A stretch of 64,000 bases of DNA from Paraburkholderia youngii (lineage in GTDB: Bacteria > Pseudomonadota > Gammaproteobacteria > Burkholderiales > Burkholderiaceae): positions 1,061,089 through 1,125,088 of the forward strand of contig NZ_JAALDK010000001.1 of the NCBI RefSeq assembly GCF_013366925.1, read 5' to 3'. Shown here piece after piece: positions 8,290-16,720 of the stretch. The position numbers and the translations under genes were made by a program. The first letter of the stretch is position 1. Each line of letters opens with the position of its first letter. The notes below the pieces were generated by a model that had not been told where the DNA came from, did not search any database, and saw only the letters and a list, made by a program, of their open reading frames with translations.

Positions 8290-10151
8290 GCAAAAACTCG
8301 AAAACTGCCGTGCAGGAAATTCATGAAGCACCGTCTGCCGGTGAATCGATGTCGGGTGCCGACATCATCTTGCGCGTGCTCAGCGAACAGGGCGTCGATA
8401 CCGTGTTCGGCTATAGCGGCGGTGCAATCCTGCCGACCTACGACGCTGTGTTCCGTTTCAACGAACTGCATGCACACGATCCGGCACGGCAGATCAACCT
8501 CGTCGTACCGGCCAACGAACAGGCTGCGGGCTTCATGGCCGCGGGCTATGCGCGCGCGAGCGGCAAGGTCGGCGTTTTCATGGTCACGTCCGGCCCCGGC
8601 GCGACCAACGCGGTGACGCCGATCGCCGACTGCAACGGCGATTCGGTGCCGGTCGTGCTGATCTGCGGACAGGTGCCGCGCGGCGCGATCGGCAGCGATG
8701 CATTCCAGGAGGCGCCGGTGTTCAACATCATGTCGGCGTGCGCGAAGCAGGTGTTTCTCGTCACCGATCCGGACAAACTCGAACAGACACTGCGCACTGC
8801 ATTCGAAGTCGCGCGCACCGGACGGCCCGGCCCCGTCGTCGTCGATGTGCCGAAAGATATCCAGAACTGGACCGGTAGGTGGCAGGGGCAGGGCACGCTC
8901 GCGTTTCGCGGCTACTCCGATCGTCTTCGCAAGGTGGCCAAAGGCGCGCATCTCGACCACGGCAAGCGCGCCGAGTTTTTCGATTTGCTCGCGCAAAGCC
9001 GGCGTCCGCTGCTGTATGTCGGCGGCGGCATCATCACAGCTGGGGCGACCCGGGAGCTGCGGCAGTTTGCCGAGCGTTACCGGATTCCCGTGGTGCATTC
9101 GTTGATGGGGCTCGGCACGATATCGGTAAAACACGAACTGGGCCTTGGCATGCTCGGCATGCACGGGGCAGCCTGTGCGAACTATGCAGTGGAGGATTGC
9201 GATTTTCTGATCGCGGTTGGGGCGCGGTTCGACGACCGGGTCGCCGGCGGCCGCCCACACGCGTTTGCGCCGCGAGCGCGCCACGTCGCACACATCGATA
9301 TCGACGAGGCCGAAATCAACAAGGTGAAACGCGCGCATTGGGCTCATGTCGGCGATGCGAAGAACGCGTTGCTGTCGTTGATGGACCACGATGCACAGTT
9401 CGAGGCTCCGGCGGCGTGGCTCGACCATATTGGCGAACTGAAGCGGCATTACGGCATGAACTACGAGCGCAACAGCCCGCTGATCCAGCCGCAGTTCGTC
9501 GTCGAAAAGCTCAGCGAGATCACCGGCGGCCGGGCCATCGTGACTACCGGCGTGGGGCAGCACCAGATGTGGGCTGCGCAGTTCTTCGACTTCGTCGAGC
9601 CGCGAAGCTTTCTGAGTTCGGGCAGCATGGGGACGATGGGCTTCGGGCTGCCCGCGGCGATCGGCGCGCAGATAGGGCGCCCGGATGCCCTCGTGATCGA
9701 CATCGACGGCGACGGCAGCATGCGGATGAATATCGGCGACCTCGAGACCGCGACCACGTATGGCGTTCCAATCAAGGTGCTGTTGCTCAACAACGTCGGT
9801 GACGGGATGATCCGGCAGTGGCAGCGTCTCTTTTATGACGGACGCTTATGCGTGAGCGACAAGTCACTTCATCGGAAGGACTTCGTGATGGCGGCCAAGG
9901 CCGACGGGTTCGAGTTTGCGCAGCGCGTCGAGGCGATCGCCGAATTGGAAGGCAAGCTCCGAGCTTTCGTCGGATTCCCCGGGCCGGCTTTTCTCGAAGT
10001 GATGATCGACCAGAACGCCGATGTGTTTCCGATGGTCGGGCCGGGACAAAGCTATGCGGAGATGATCACCGGGCCTTTCATCCCCTCTCGCAATGAGCAG
10101 GAAGCTGGCGGCAAGCACGCGGTGCGTCAGGCGGCGTCGGATATGTTCTAA
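8286..10151 (+). CDS. Acetolactate synthase large-subunit-like ThDP enzyme
   Basis: The 621-residue protein has the three-domain thiamine-diphosphate fold of the acetolactate synthase large subunit. The catalytic Glu is in PANEQAAGFMAAGYAR (Glu78), and the ThDP-Mg motif begins GDGSMRMNIGDLETATTYG and ends NNVGDGMIRQWQ. The family condenses two pyruvates, or pyruvate with 2-oxobutyrate, in branched-chain amino acid synthesis. No ilvN/ilvH regulatory subunit or ilvC follows, and the NNVGDGM segment departs from the usual NNxxLGM, so a biosynthetic role is not assured; a catabolic or specialised ThDP enzyme is possible. A deletion-ridden copy lies at 35.65-36.08 kb. Confidence 0.9.
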   Translation: MSKNSKTAVQEIHEAPSAGESMSGADIILRVLSEQGVDTVFGYSGGAILPTYDAVFRFNELHAHDPARQINLVVPANEQAAGFMAAGYARASGKVGVFMVTSGPGATNAVTPIADCNGDSVPVVLICGQVPRGAIGSDAFQEAPVFNIMSACAKQVFLVTDPDKLEQTLRTAFEVARTGRPGPVVVDVPKDIQNWTGRWQGQGTLAFRGYSDRLRKVAKGAHLDHGKRAEFFDLLAQSRRPLLYVGGGIITAGATRELRQFAERYRIPVVHSLMGLGTISVKHELGLGMLGMHGAACANYAVEDCDFLIAVGARFDDRVAGGRPHAFAPRARHVAHIDIDEAEINKVKRAHWAHVGDAKNALLSLMDHDAQFEAPAAWLDHIGELKRHYGMNYERNSPLIQPQFVVEKLSEITGGRAIVTTGVGQHQMWAAQFFDFVEPRSFLSSGSMGTMGFGLPAAIGAQIGRPDALVIDIDGDGSMRMNIGDLETATTYGVPIKVLLLNNVGDGMIRQWQRLFYDGRLCVSDKSLHRKDFVMAAKADGFEFAQRVEAIAELEGKLRAFVGFPGPAFLEVMIDQNADVFPMVGPGQSYAEMITGPFIPSRNEQEAGGKHAVRQAASDMF

Positions 10152-10156
10152 GTGAA

Positions 10157-10181
10157 GTGAGCCGGCTTTGGGCCGGCTCAC
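10157..10181 (+). terminator. Hairpin after the acetolactate-synthase-like gene
   Basis: GTGAGCCGGC and GCCGGCTCAC form a perfect 10-bp stem around a 5-base loop, six bases after the stop codon. No T-run follows, so termination efficiency is uncertain. Confidence 0.65.
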
Positions 10182-10251
10182 GAGGCGCTTCGAGTCGCGA
10201 CTTGCGGGGCGCGAAGCGGGAAGGGCATCAATTGCGTGTGGTGCGGGCCGC

Positions 10252-10596
10252 TCAGGCGCGCGGAATCTTAGCAATGGCGACAATTTCGACCGCAGCGTTG
10301 GCGGCAACCTCGCTATGCGAAAACGCCGAGCGCGCATGGGCCGCCTTGTCGGCGACCACGGCGGCGAACGCCTCCAAAACGCCGCCGACCACGGCGGGCT
10401 GATCGTAGAAGCCATCGGCTGAACTCGCGTGCATGCGCAATGGGCAAGCGAACACGACCGCTACCTGTCGTCCCTCGGATTGCCTGCAACGGCGGAGCCA
10501 TTCCAGCAAACGCAGATCAGCGATGACGCTCGCGAATTCGGCCAGGCTGTGGATGGCAGCCAGCTCGCTAGGGGAAGCATCCTTAACTCGTTTCAC
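10252..10596 (-). pseudogene. Probable RidA-family remnant
   Basis: The C-terminal half reads FYDQPAVVGGVLEAFAAVVA, then KAAHARSAFSH and NAAVEIVAIAKI. This follows the pattern of RidA/YjgF-type enamine deaminases (DQPxVxxGxxD, HARSAVG, PxxxxVEIEAI). The highly conserved Gly and Leu positions in the RSAVGVAxLP motif are altered and the N-terminal half is not recognisable in one frame, so the gene is probably broken or strongly diverged. Confidence 0.45.
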
Positions 10597-11314
10597 ATCG
10601 CGCTGAAGTTCAAGGCTGTCTGGATAGTGTCATCTTGCGTGCGTTCTTGCCTGCGGTTACTGGCAAGACCGGTGGCAGATTGATTACGTCCTACGCCGGT
10701 CCGCCCCATTACGCGGCGGAATAGTGTCTATGACGCCGCGTCTATAGAGCGATCATTCTGGCTAGCCTAATGTAGTCCAACAGCGACGGTTCGGAAGGCA
10801 CGGTGTACGGCCAAATCCCGAGCGTTCTCCATTGCGGGTGACCGGTAGGTCTGCCCGATACCGGGAGAAGTGAAATGTCCTACGCGCAATTACCACCGCA
10901 AGCGGCGCCGCGCGGACTCGAGCGCGAGTCCGCAGCGTGCATCATTCCACGACGATATCCGCACGCCGAAGATTTGCGAAGTGACGATTCGCGAGCAGGA
11001 CATTCCCGTGCAATCGAGCCCATGACGTATAACGGTTCGCGAACCTCTGCCGCAAACAAGCCCGATATCCCCAATCTGATGTTCGCACCCGATTACCCGG
11101 TCCATTCCGATCGGGACCGAAACTCATAGCGTCCCGACGAAGCGCGCTTCAGACGCTTTGCGGTGCTTGTGCTTACAGCACACGCACACGCCCGGTTCGC
11201 ATCGCCGGGCTGGTGCGTGAGGCGCACGGCCTCTCACAAGCACTTCATTCGCAGTCCAACTCAGAGCAATATCTAAAGCGCCGTGCGTTGCCTGACGAGC
11301 GCGAAGGGAAAGCC
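10597..11314. other. Intergenic region with hairpins and one candidate regulatory motif
   Basis: No convincing gene. It holds a 9-bp-stem hairpin at 10912-10933 (GCGGACTCG, loop AGCG, CGAGTCCGC), a GCCCGG/CCGGGC hairpin near 11190, and the motif at 10718-10735 listed separately. A frame from 10875 with a purine-rich leader encodes 84 residues of unrecognised, low-complexity sequence and was not accepted as a gene. Confidence 0.4.
10718..10735 (+). promoter_or_regulatory. Candidate operator GGAATAGTGTCTATGAC
   Basis: The 17-base core recurs almost unchanged at 12344 and 12443, upstream of the catabolic cluster. Its centre, GTC-N3-GAC, is a short dyad. Its position upstream of the outer-membrane channel gene suggests shared control, but no regulator is tied to it. 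Confidence 0.3.
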
Positions 11315-12277
11315 ATGCCCTTTTTCGAGTATCGCGGCTTGCGTCGGTGTGTCAGCGTCCCGCTCATCGCGGGCGCCGCGGTTGCATCATGCTGCCGGGT
11401 AGCAACCGTCCATGCAACCGAGGGCGGGGGGAACAACTATCCGGTCGGCGTGAACACACTGCTGCCGGGCATTCAGCCGGCCCCTGGCAATCACTTGTAT
11501 GTCTACCTGCAAGACTACGAAGCGACCACGCTGGCAGGAAACAACGGCGACCCATCGAGCAGCGTATCGGATTTTTCGCTTCATGCGCAGGCATTGGCAT
11601 TCCGCTTGTCGCACGTGTGGCGGGACGTGACGCTGTTCGGTGCGACGCTCGAGTCGAGGACCAACATCCCGTTCGTCAATCTCGACGTGCACTTCGACGC
11701 GCACACGCCAAAAGGTCGGGTACACAAGAGCGGGCATGCGACGGGGCGGTCCGATCTGACGCTCGGACCGCTTTTCCTCGGCTGGCATATCGGCAACCTG
11801 CATCAGGTGATTGGCCTCGAATTTTTTGTCCCGACAGGCAGCTACGACCCGGGCCGGATCGTCAATCCCGGCCGCAACTACTATTCGATGCAGCCGAATT
11901 ACGCGGTCACATGGTTGCCGACGCCGAATATCGAATTCAGCGCGCGAGCGCTTTACAGCGTGAGCTCGGTCAATCACGCTACCGATTATCACTCCGGCAA
12001 TGAATTCATCGTCGACTACAACGCCGGTTATCGCTTCACGCCGATGTGGCAGGTCGGCGTGAGCGGGTATTTCTACAAGCAGACGACGGACGATTTACAA
12101 CACGGCGTTCCGGTCAACGGCAATGGCAACCGCGGACAGGCGTTGGGCGTGGGCCCGTCGATCGCATACGGCAATCGCAAGTTTTCCGTCGCACTCAAGT
12201 ACCAGCGCGAAATGATGGTCCGCAACCGGCCAGAAGGAAACCGCGTCTGGCTGCAGATGTATATGCCGTTTCAATAG
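11315..12277 (+). CDS. Outer-membrane channel protein of the phenol-degradation (meta) family
   Basis: The mature protein matches the Phenol_MetA_deg/SphA-like family: a long beta-strand-rich barrel with GGGNNYPVGVNTLLPGI near its start, the motif FFVPTGSYDPGRIVNPGRNY in the middle and a C-terminal aromatic residue pattern ending MYMPFQ. ATG 11315 is preferred over upstream codons because GAAGGGA precedes it and a Sec signal peptide then runs to VHATEGG. Such proteins are usually found beside aromatic or hydrocarbon degradation genes and are thought to aid substrate passage through the outer membrane. It lies directly upstream of the aromatic cluster. Confidence 0.82.
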   Translation: MPFFEYRGLRRCVSVPLIAGAAVASCCRVATVHATEGGGNNYPVGVNTLLPGIQPAPGNHLYVYLQDYEATTLAGNNGDPSSSVSDFSLHAQALAFRLSHVWRDVTLFGATLESRTNIPFVNLDVHFDAHTPKGRVHKSGHATGRSDLTLGPLFLGWHIGNLHQVIGLEFFVPTGSYDPGRIVNPGRNYYSMQPNYAVTWLPTPNIEFSARALYSVSSVNHATDYHSGNEFIVDYNAGYRFTPMWQVGVSGYFYKQTTDDLQHGVPVNGNGNRGQALGVGPSIAYGNRKFSVALKYQREMMVRNRPEGNRVWLQMYMPFQ

Positions 12278-12343
12278 TAGATGTGCGATCGGATGCCTCG
12301 TCGATCCGCATCGCATGAGGAGAGACGAGCTTCATTCCACGAC

Positions 12344-12459
12344 GGAATAGTGTCCATGACCCGACATGCGTAGTACTGAACATATCGACGCGGTACTGTA
12401 GATAACAGAAAGACACACGACGCGTTCACGACGCGACGAATGCAATAAGTGTCCATGAT
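12344..12459 (+). promoter_or_regulatory. Two direct copies of the GTGTCCATGA motif before the catabolic operon
   Basis: GGAATAGTGTCCATGAC (12344-12360) and CAATAAGTGTCCATGAT (12443-12459) are direct repeats 99 bases apart, roughly nine to ten helical turns, in the 324-base gap between the channel gene and the SDR gene. They match the copy at 10718. This spacing would suit looping by a regulator, but a decayed mobile-element end is an alternative. Nothing else is recognisable in the gap. Confidence 0.35.
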
Positions 12460-12601
12460 TTGCGCGTTGTTTGCCGATGCATCCATCACTGACCTGATAA
12501 GGAGTCGCTTCGCACATGAGTACAACGAATTACACCAACGCGGAGCCGCGCGCGTGCTCCAGTTGTGAATATCCAATCAATCCCAACACGGAGGTGACAC
12601 C

Positions 12602-13342
12602 ATGTCCGTCGCGCTAATCACTGGAGCAAGCCGAGGTATCGGCGCAGCCATTGCGGCCGCCTTGGGCAGGCAAGGCTACAAGGTCGTCGTCAATCATCGC
12701 AACAGCGCGGCTCAGGCCGATGACGTGGTCGCCACGATCGCTGCGGCCGGCGGTGAAGCCATCGCGATTAAAGCCGACGTCACCCGGTCTGACGACGTCG
12801 CCGCGATGGTGGAGCACGTGAACGAGCGCTGGGGCGGAGTCGACGTCCTCGTGCACAACGCGCTGACGCCGTATGACGTGACCTCGTTCGCCGACCTGAG
12901 CTGGGAGCAGCTTGGCGGAAAGCTGGATACGGAACTGCACGCCGCCTTTCTGGCAACCAAGGCCGTGGTTCCGGGCATGATGACCCGGAGGCATGGCCGG
13001 CTCATCTATCTGAGTGCGCTGCTGTCACGTCGGCCGCGCAACGGGATGATCACGCTCGGCACCGCGAAGGCGGCTCTCGACCAGTTTGTGCGCTATGTCG
13101 CGCTTGAATTGGCGCCGCACGGCATTACCGCCAATCTCGTCGCGCCGACCACCGTCGAAGGTGCGACCTCGGCAGGCCTGATTTCCGCGGAGCGCCTGAA
13201 GGCGATCGCGGCATCGATACCGATGGGCCGGCTCGCGCATCCGACGGAAGTGGCCGATACGGTCGTCTACCTCGCAAGCGAAGCGTCGGGCTTCACCACC
13301 GGGCACTACCTTCCCGTCAGCGGCGGCTTTGGAATGGAGTAA
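12602..13342 (+). CDS. SDR-family protein lacking the catalytic tyrosine
   Basis: A 246-residue short-chain dehydrogenase/reductase of the FabG type with the cofactor motif TGASRGIG (residues 7-14) and the C-terminal SGGFGME. The active-site YxxxK motif is changed: Lys156 is present but the Tyr position is Leu152 (MITLGTAKAAL). The NNAG motif is also weak (VHNALTP). The fold and NADP pocket are probably kept, but normal proton relay is not expected, so it may be inactive, use another residue, or have a binding role. It is the first gene of the catabolic operon, preceded by GGAGGTGACACC, a strong ribosome-binding site. Confidence 0.88.
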   Translation: MSVALITGASRGIGAAIAAALGRQGYKVVVNHRNSAAQADDVVATIAAAGGEAIAIKADVTRSDDVAAMVEHVNERWGGVDVLVHNALTPYDVTSFADLSWEQLGGKLDTELHAAFLATKAVVPGMMTRRHGRLIYLSALLSRRPRNGMITLGTAKAALDQFVRYVALELAPHGITANLVAPTTVEGATSAGLISAERLKAIAASIPMGRLAHPTEVADTVVYLASEASGFTTGHYLPVSGGFGME

Positions 13343-13424
13343 ACACGGCAGGACGCCGAATCGGATCCACGACCTGGCGAAACACACTTTCAATTGCATC
13401 TGATTGTCCTGACAGGAGATTCAC

Positions 13425-14297
13425 ATGACGAAGCTCTCGATCGACCTGACTTATGTTGGTGCGGGTATTCACGAAGAACTGGTCGCGCATGTCGCTGATC
13501 AGGAGGGATATTTCGAAGATGAAGGCGTTCACGTCGCGTTGCGTGACGGCGCCGTCTGGAAAACCGAGCGCGTGCGCGCCGGCGCAACCATCGGTCTGGG
13601 CCGCGCTTTATTGTCGCGGATGACCGACGGCATCAAATGGACGGCGCTGAGCGTCAATACGCACCAACCGCTGTTCTGGTTCGTCGGCGCTAATGGCGTG
13701 CGGTCGATGGAACAGCTGCGTGGCCGCCGTCTGGCCGTGCACGGGGCGCGCACCGCGCCGGGGGTGTTCGCGCGGATCGTGTTGCGCAAGCACGGGCTGG
13801 ATCCCGATCGCGACGTCGAGTGCGTCGAGCGAATCCCCGGCGACTACCAGATGGATTTGCGGCGTCTGCGCGACGGAACGATCGACGCGGCTTACGTGGG
13901 CAGCACGTTGTCGGCAGAACAGGTGGCACGCGAAGAAGGCTTTTCGGTGTTGGCGTGGGTCGGCGATCACTTCCAGATCCCCACCGTAGGGCTCGCGGTT
14001 GACCCTTCGCGCATCGCACTCGACGACCCGGCGCTGCAAGCGCTGGTACGCGCGTACAAACGATCGCTGAAAACGATCGCCGAACAGCCGAGCCTCGCGG
14101 TCGAACATATCGCGTCGATGTTGGGGCGACTCACGCGCAGCGAAGCGGAACAACACTACGAACGCTACATCCGGCCGCATTTCACCTCCGATGGCCGGGT
14201 CGATCTCGCGCTTGCGAAACAGGGGGTGGCAGCGGTCGCCGCCGAACTGGGGCTCGCCACGAAAGGGGCCGACGAGATGTACCTGGCGACGTTGTAA
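13425..14297 (+). CDS. Cytoplasmic ABC substrate-binding-like protein (NMT1/ThiY type)
   Basis: The 290-residue protein has the two-lobed substrate-binding architecture of the NMT1/ThiY and SsuA families: an early FxE(G)V-type motif (YFEDEGVHVALRDG), GRALLSRMTDG, then LRGRRLAVHGARTAPGVFAR. It begins MTKLSIDLTYVG with no signal peptide or lipobox, and no ABC permease or ATPase gene is nearby. It is therefore more likely a cytoplasmic enzyme or ligand-binding protein derived from this fold than a transport component. An AGGAG precedes the ATG. It sits between the SDR-like gene and the flavin reductase in one apparent operon. Confidence 0.75.
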   Translation: MTKLSIDLTYVGAGIHEELVAHVADQEGYFEDEGVHVALRDGAVWKTERVRAGATIGLGRALLSRMTDGIKWTALSVNTHQPLFWFVGANGVRSMEQLRGRRLAVHGARTAPGVFARIVLRKHGLDPDRDVECVERIPGDYQMDLRRLRDGTIDAAYVGSTLSAEQVAREEGFSVLAWVGDHFQIPTVGLAVDPSRIALDDPALQALVRAYKRSLKTIAEQPSLAVEHIASMLGRLTRSEAEQHYERYIRPHFTSDGRVDLALAKQGVAAVAAELGLATKGADEMYLATL

Positions 14298-14445
14298 TCG
14301 GGTAGTCAAGTCAATCGGGTCGAGTTGGAGAAGGTGCCGAAGTACTTCGCCACATACCTTCTCGTCCCGGGTTCGCGGGCGCGATGCGCTTCCGTGGCGT
14401 TTGGAAACGCAGCCCCCGCATAACATTGGATTTGGAGACCGCGTC

Positions 14446-15027
14446 ATGCCTAACACGCAGAAAAGACGAGAGCTGGCATCCGACTCTGCCATCGCCACGC
14501 TGCAGCCGAATCTGCCGGCGACGACGGTGGCGGACGTGAGCGCGACCGACTTCAGGCAGGCGCTGTCCAGCGCGATCACGCCGGTCACGATTCTCGCCAC
14601 CGATGGGCCCAACGGAAGGGCGGGTGTGACCTGCTCGGCCGTTTGCTCCGTATGCGACACGCCGCCGACCGTGCTCGCCTGTGTGAACCGCAAGAGCTTC
14701 GCCAATGGCGTAATCAAGGCGAATGGCGTACTCACGCTCAACTGGCTCGGAGCCGAACAGAGCGAACTTTCGCAGCTCTTCGCCGGCGTCGGTGCCGCCT
14801 CCATGCAGGAACGGTTTGCCGGCAGCGAGTGGGGAACCCTCGCGAGCGGTGCGCCGTATTGCAAACAGGCGCTGATGACGCTCGACTGCCATCTCGTCGA
14901 TGCGATCGAGTTCGGCACGCATAGCCTGTTGTTCGCTCGCGTGATCGCGACGATTCAGTCGGACGACGGCCGGCCGCTTGCTTACTATCGGCGCGCCTAT
15001 GTAACGACTCACCCCGCCACCTGTTAA
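14446..15027 (+). CDS. Flavin reductase for the two-component monooxygenase
   Basis: Residues 30-190 form the split-barrel FMN-binding domain of the HpaC/TftC/HadB-type NADH:flavin oxidoreductases (ITPVTILATDG, GVTCSAVCSVCDTPPTVLA, VNRKSF). The protein supplies reduced FAD to the oxygenase encoded 40 bases downstream. ATG 14446 follows GGAG and gives a 193-residue protein; the longer open frame upstream reads as non-coding. An N-terminal extension of about 25 residues before the domain is typical. Confidence 0.88.
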   Translation: MPNTQKRRELASDSAIATLQPNLPATTVADVSATDFRQALSSAITPVTILATDGPNGRAGVTCSAVCSVCDTPPTVLACVNRKSFANGVIKANGVLTLNWLGAEQSELSQLFAGVGAASMQERFAGSEWGTLASGAPYCKQALMTLDCHLVDAIEFGTHSLLFARVIATIQSDDGRPLAYYRRAYVTTHPATC

Positions 15028-15066
15028 TCAGCGGTCTCTTCACTTCATTACGCAAAAGGAATAGTC

Positions 15067-16620
15067 ATGATCCGAACCGGTCGCCAATACCTCGAATCCC
15101 TGAATGACGGGCGCCAAGTCTGGGTGGGAAACGAAAAGATCGACAACGTCGCCACGCATCCGAAAACGCGCGATCATGCGCAGCGCCACGCGGATTTTTA
15201 CGACCTGCATCATCGTGAGGATTTGCAGGACGTCCTGACCTACGTCGACGAGAACGGCGGGCGCCGTTCGATGCAATGGTACGGACATCACAACAAGGAT
15301 CAACTACGGCGCAAGCGGAAGTATCACGAAACGGTGATGCGGGAAATGGCCGGTGCGTCGTTTCCGCGTAGTCCGGACGTGAACAACTACGTGCTGCAGA
15401 CTTACCTCGACGATCCAGTGCCGTGGGAGAAGCAATCGATCGGCGCGGACGGCCATATCAAGGCAAAGAACATCGTCGATTTCGTCAACTTCGCGAAAGA
15501 CCACGATTTCAATTGCGCGCCGCAATTCGTCGATCCGCAAATGGACCGCTCGAATCCTGACGCACAGGCGCGCTCGCCGGCCCTTCAGATCGTCGAGAAG
15601 AACGAAAAAGGCATCGTCGTCAACGGCATCAAGGCGATCGGCACGGGCGTCGCATTCGCCGACTGGATTCATATCGGCGTGTTCTTCCGGCCTGGCATAC
15701 CCGGTGAGCAGGTTATTTTCGCGGCTACGCCGGTCAATACGAAGGGGGTGACGATCGTCTGCCGGGAAGGCCTCGCGAAGGAGGACTCGATAGAACATCC
15801 GCTCGCATCGCAGGGGGATGAACTGGACGGCATGACGCTTTTCGAGAACGTATTCATTCCGTGGTCACACGTGTTTCACATCGGCAATCCCGAGCGTGCG
15901 AAGCTCTATCCGCAACGGGTTTTTGACTGGCTCCACTACCATGCACTGGTGCGTCAGATGGTGCGCGCGGAGTTGATGGCGGGTCTTGCTGTGCTGATCA
16001 CCGAGCATATCGGAACCAGCAAGATTCCCGCGGTGATGACGCGGGTCGCGAAGCTGATCGGGTTCCATCAGGCGATGCTCGCGCACGTGATCGGGGCGGA
16101 AGAACTCGGGTTTCATACGCCGGGGGGGCACTACAAGCCGAATATTCTCATCTACGACTTTGGACGCGCACTGTATCTTGAGCACTTCTCGGCGATGATC
16201 TACGAGCTCGTCGACCTGTGCGGGCGCAGTGCGCTGATCTTCGCGAGCGAGAAGCAGTGGAACGATGCGACGCTCAAGCCGTGGTTCGAGCGCCTGAACA
16301 GCGGCCCGGTCGGCAAGCCGCACGACCGCCTGAAGATAGGCCGAGTGATCCGCGACCTGTTCCTGACGGACTGGGGCAGCCGTCTGTTCGTGTTCGAAAA
16401 CTTCAATGGCACGCCGCTGCAAGCGATTCGCACGCTGACGATGCAGCGCGCCGAGTTCTCCGGCTCGGGCCCGTACGCGAAGCTCGCCCGGCGCGTCTGC
16501 GGAATCGAGTCCGAAATCGACGACGACAGCGACTACAAGGCGACCGCGGACTACGCGAAGGCGCTCGATTCGGCGCGGCATCAGGAGTCGCTGGCATTGA
16601 GCGGCACCATGGCCGTCTGA
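15067..16620 (+). CDS. FADH2-dependent phenol monooxygenase (HpaB family, TcpA/HadA/TftD-like)
   Basis: The 517-residue protein matches the chlorophenol 4-monooxygenases along its length, starting MIRTGRQYLESLNDGRQVWV and including RKRKYHETVMREMAG, IKAIGTGVAFADWIHIGVF and the C-terminal LTMQRAEFSGSGPYAKL. These enzymes use FADH2 and O2 to hydroxylate (halo- or nitro-)phenols at the para position with loss of the substituent, giving quinols and, after a second round, hydroxyquinols. The neighbours (flavin reductase before, ring-cleavage genes after) fit this exactly. The true substrate, for example 4-nitrophenol, 4-chlorophenol or 2,4,6-trichlorophenol, cannot be read from sequence. Confidence 0.92.
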   Translation: MIRTGRQYLESLNDGRQVWVGNEKIDNVATHPKTRDHAQRHADFYDLHHREDLQDVLTYVDENGGRRSMQWYGHHNKDQLRRKRKYHETVMREMAGASFPRSPDVNNYVLQTYLDDPVPWEKQSIGADGHIKAKNIVDFVNFAKDHDFNCAPQFVDPQMDRSNPDAQARSPALQIVEKNEKGIVVNGIKAIGTGVAFADWIHIGVFFRPGIPGEQVIFAATPVNTKGVTIVCREGLAKEDSIEHPLASQGDELDGMTLFENVFIPWSHVFHIGNPERAKLYPQRVFDWLHYHALVRQMVRAELMAGLAVLITEHIGTSKIPAVMTRVAKLIGFHQAMLAHVIGAEELGFHTPGGHYKPNILIYDFGRALYLEHFSAMIYELVDLCGRSALIFASEKQWNDATLKPWFERLNSGPVGKPHDRLKIGRVIRDLFLTDWGSRLFVFENFNGTPLQAIRTLTMQRAEFSGSGPYAKLARRVCGIESEIDDDSDYKATADYAKALDSARHQESLALSGTMAV

Positions 16621-16720
16621 ATAGTCAACGGCTCGGATCAACGTGTGACTCGAGCGGCGGGGCAATGCGAGTACCGTGCATGAGCACGGTACCGTTCTTT
16701 CGCAACAACGGGAGTCTTGA

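Noticed and set aside
8280..9563. Long minus-strand frame opposite the acetolactate-synthase-like gene
   Set aside because: It is the high-GC antisense shadow of a gene with clear ThDP motifs. Its translation is His/Arg/Asp-rich and has no family pattern.
10875..11129. 84-codon plus-strand frame with a purine-rich leader
   Set aside because: It has a possible ribosome-binding site, but the product has no family pattern and lies over a hairpin. Evidence is too weak for a gene.
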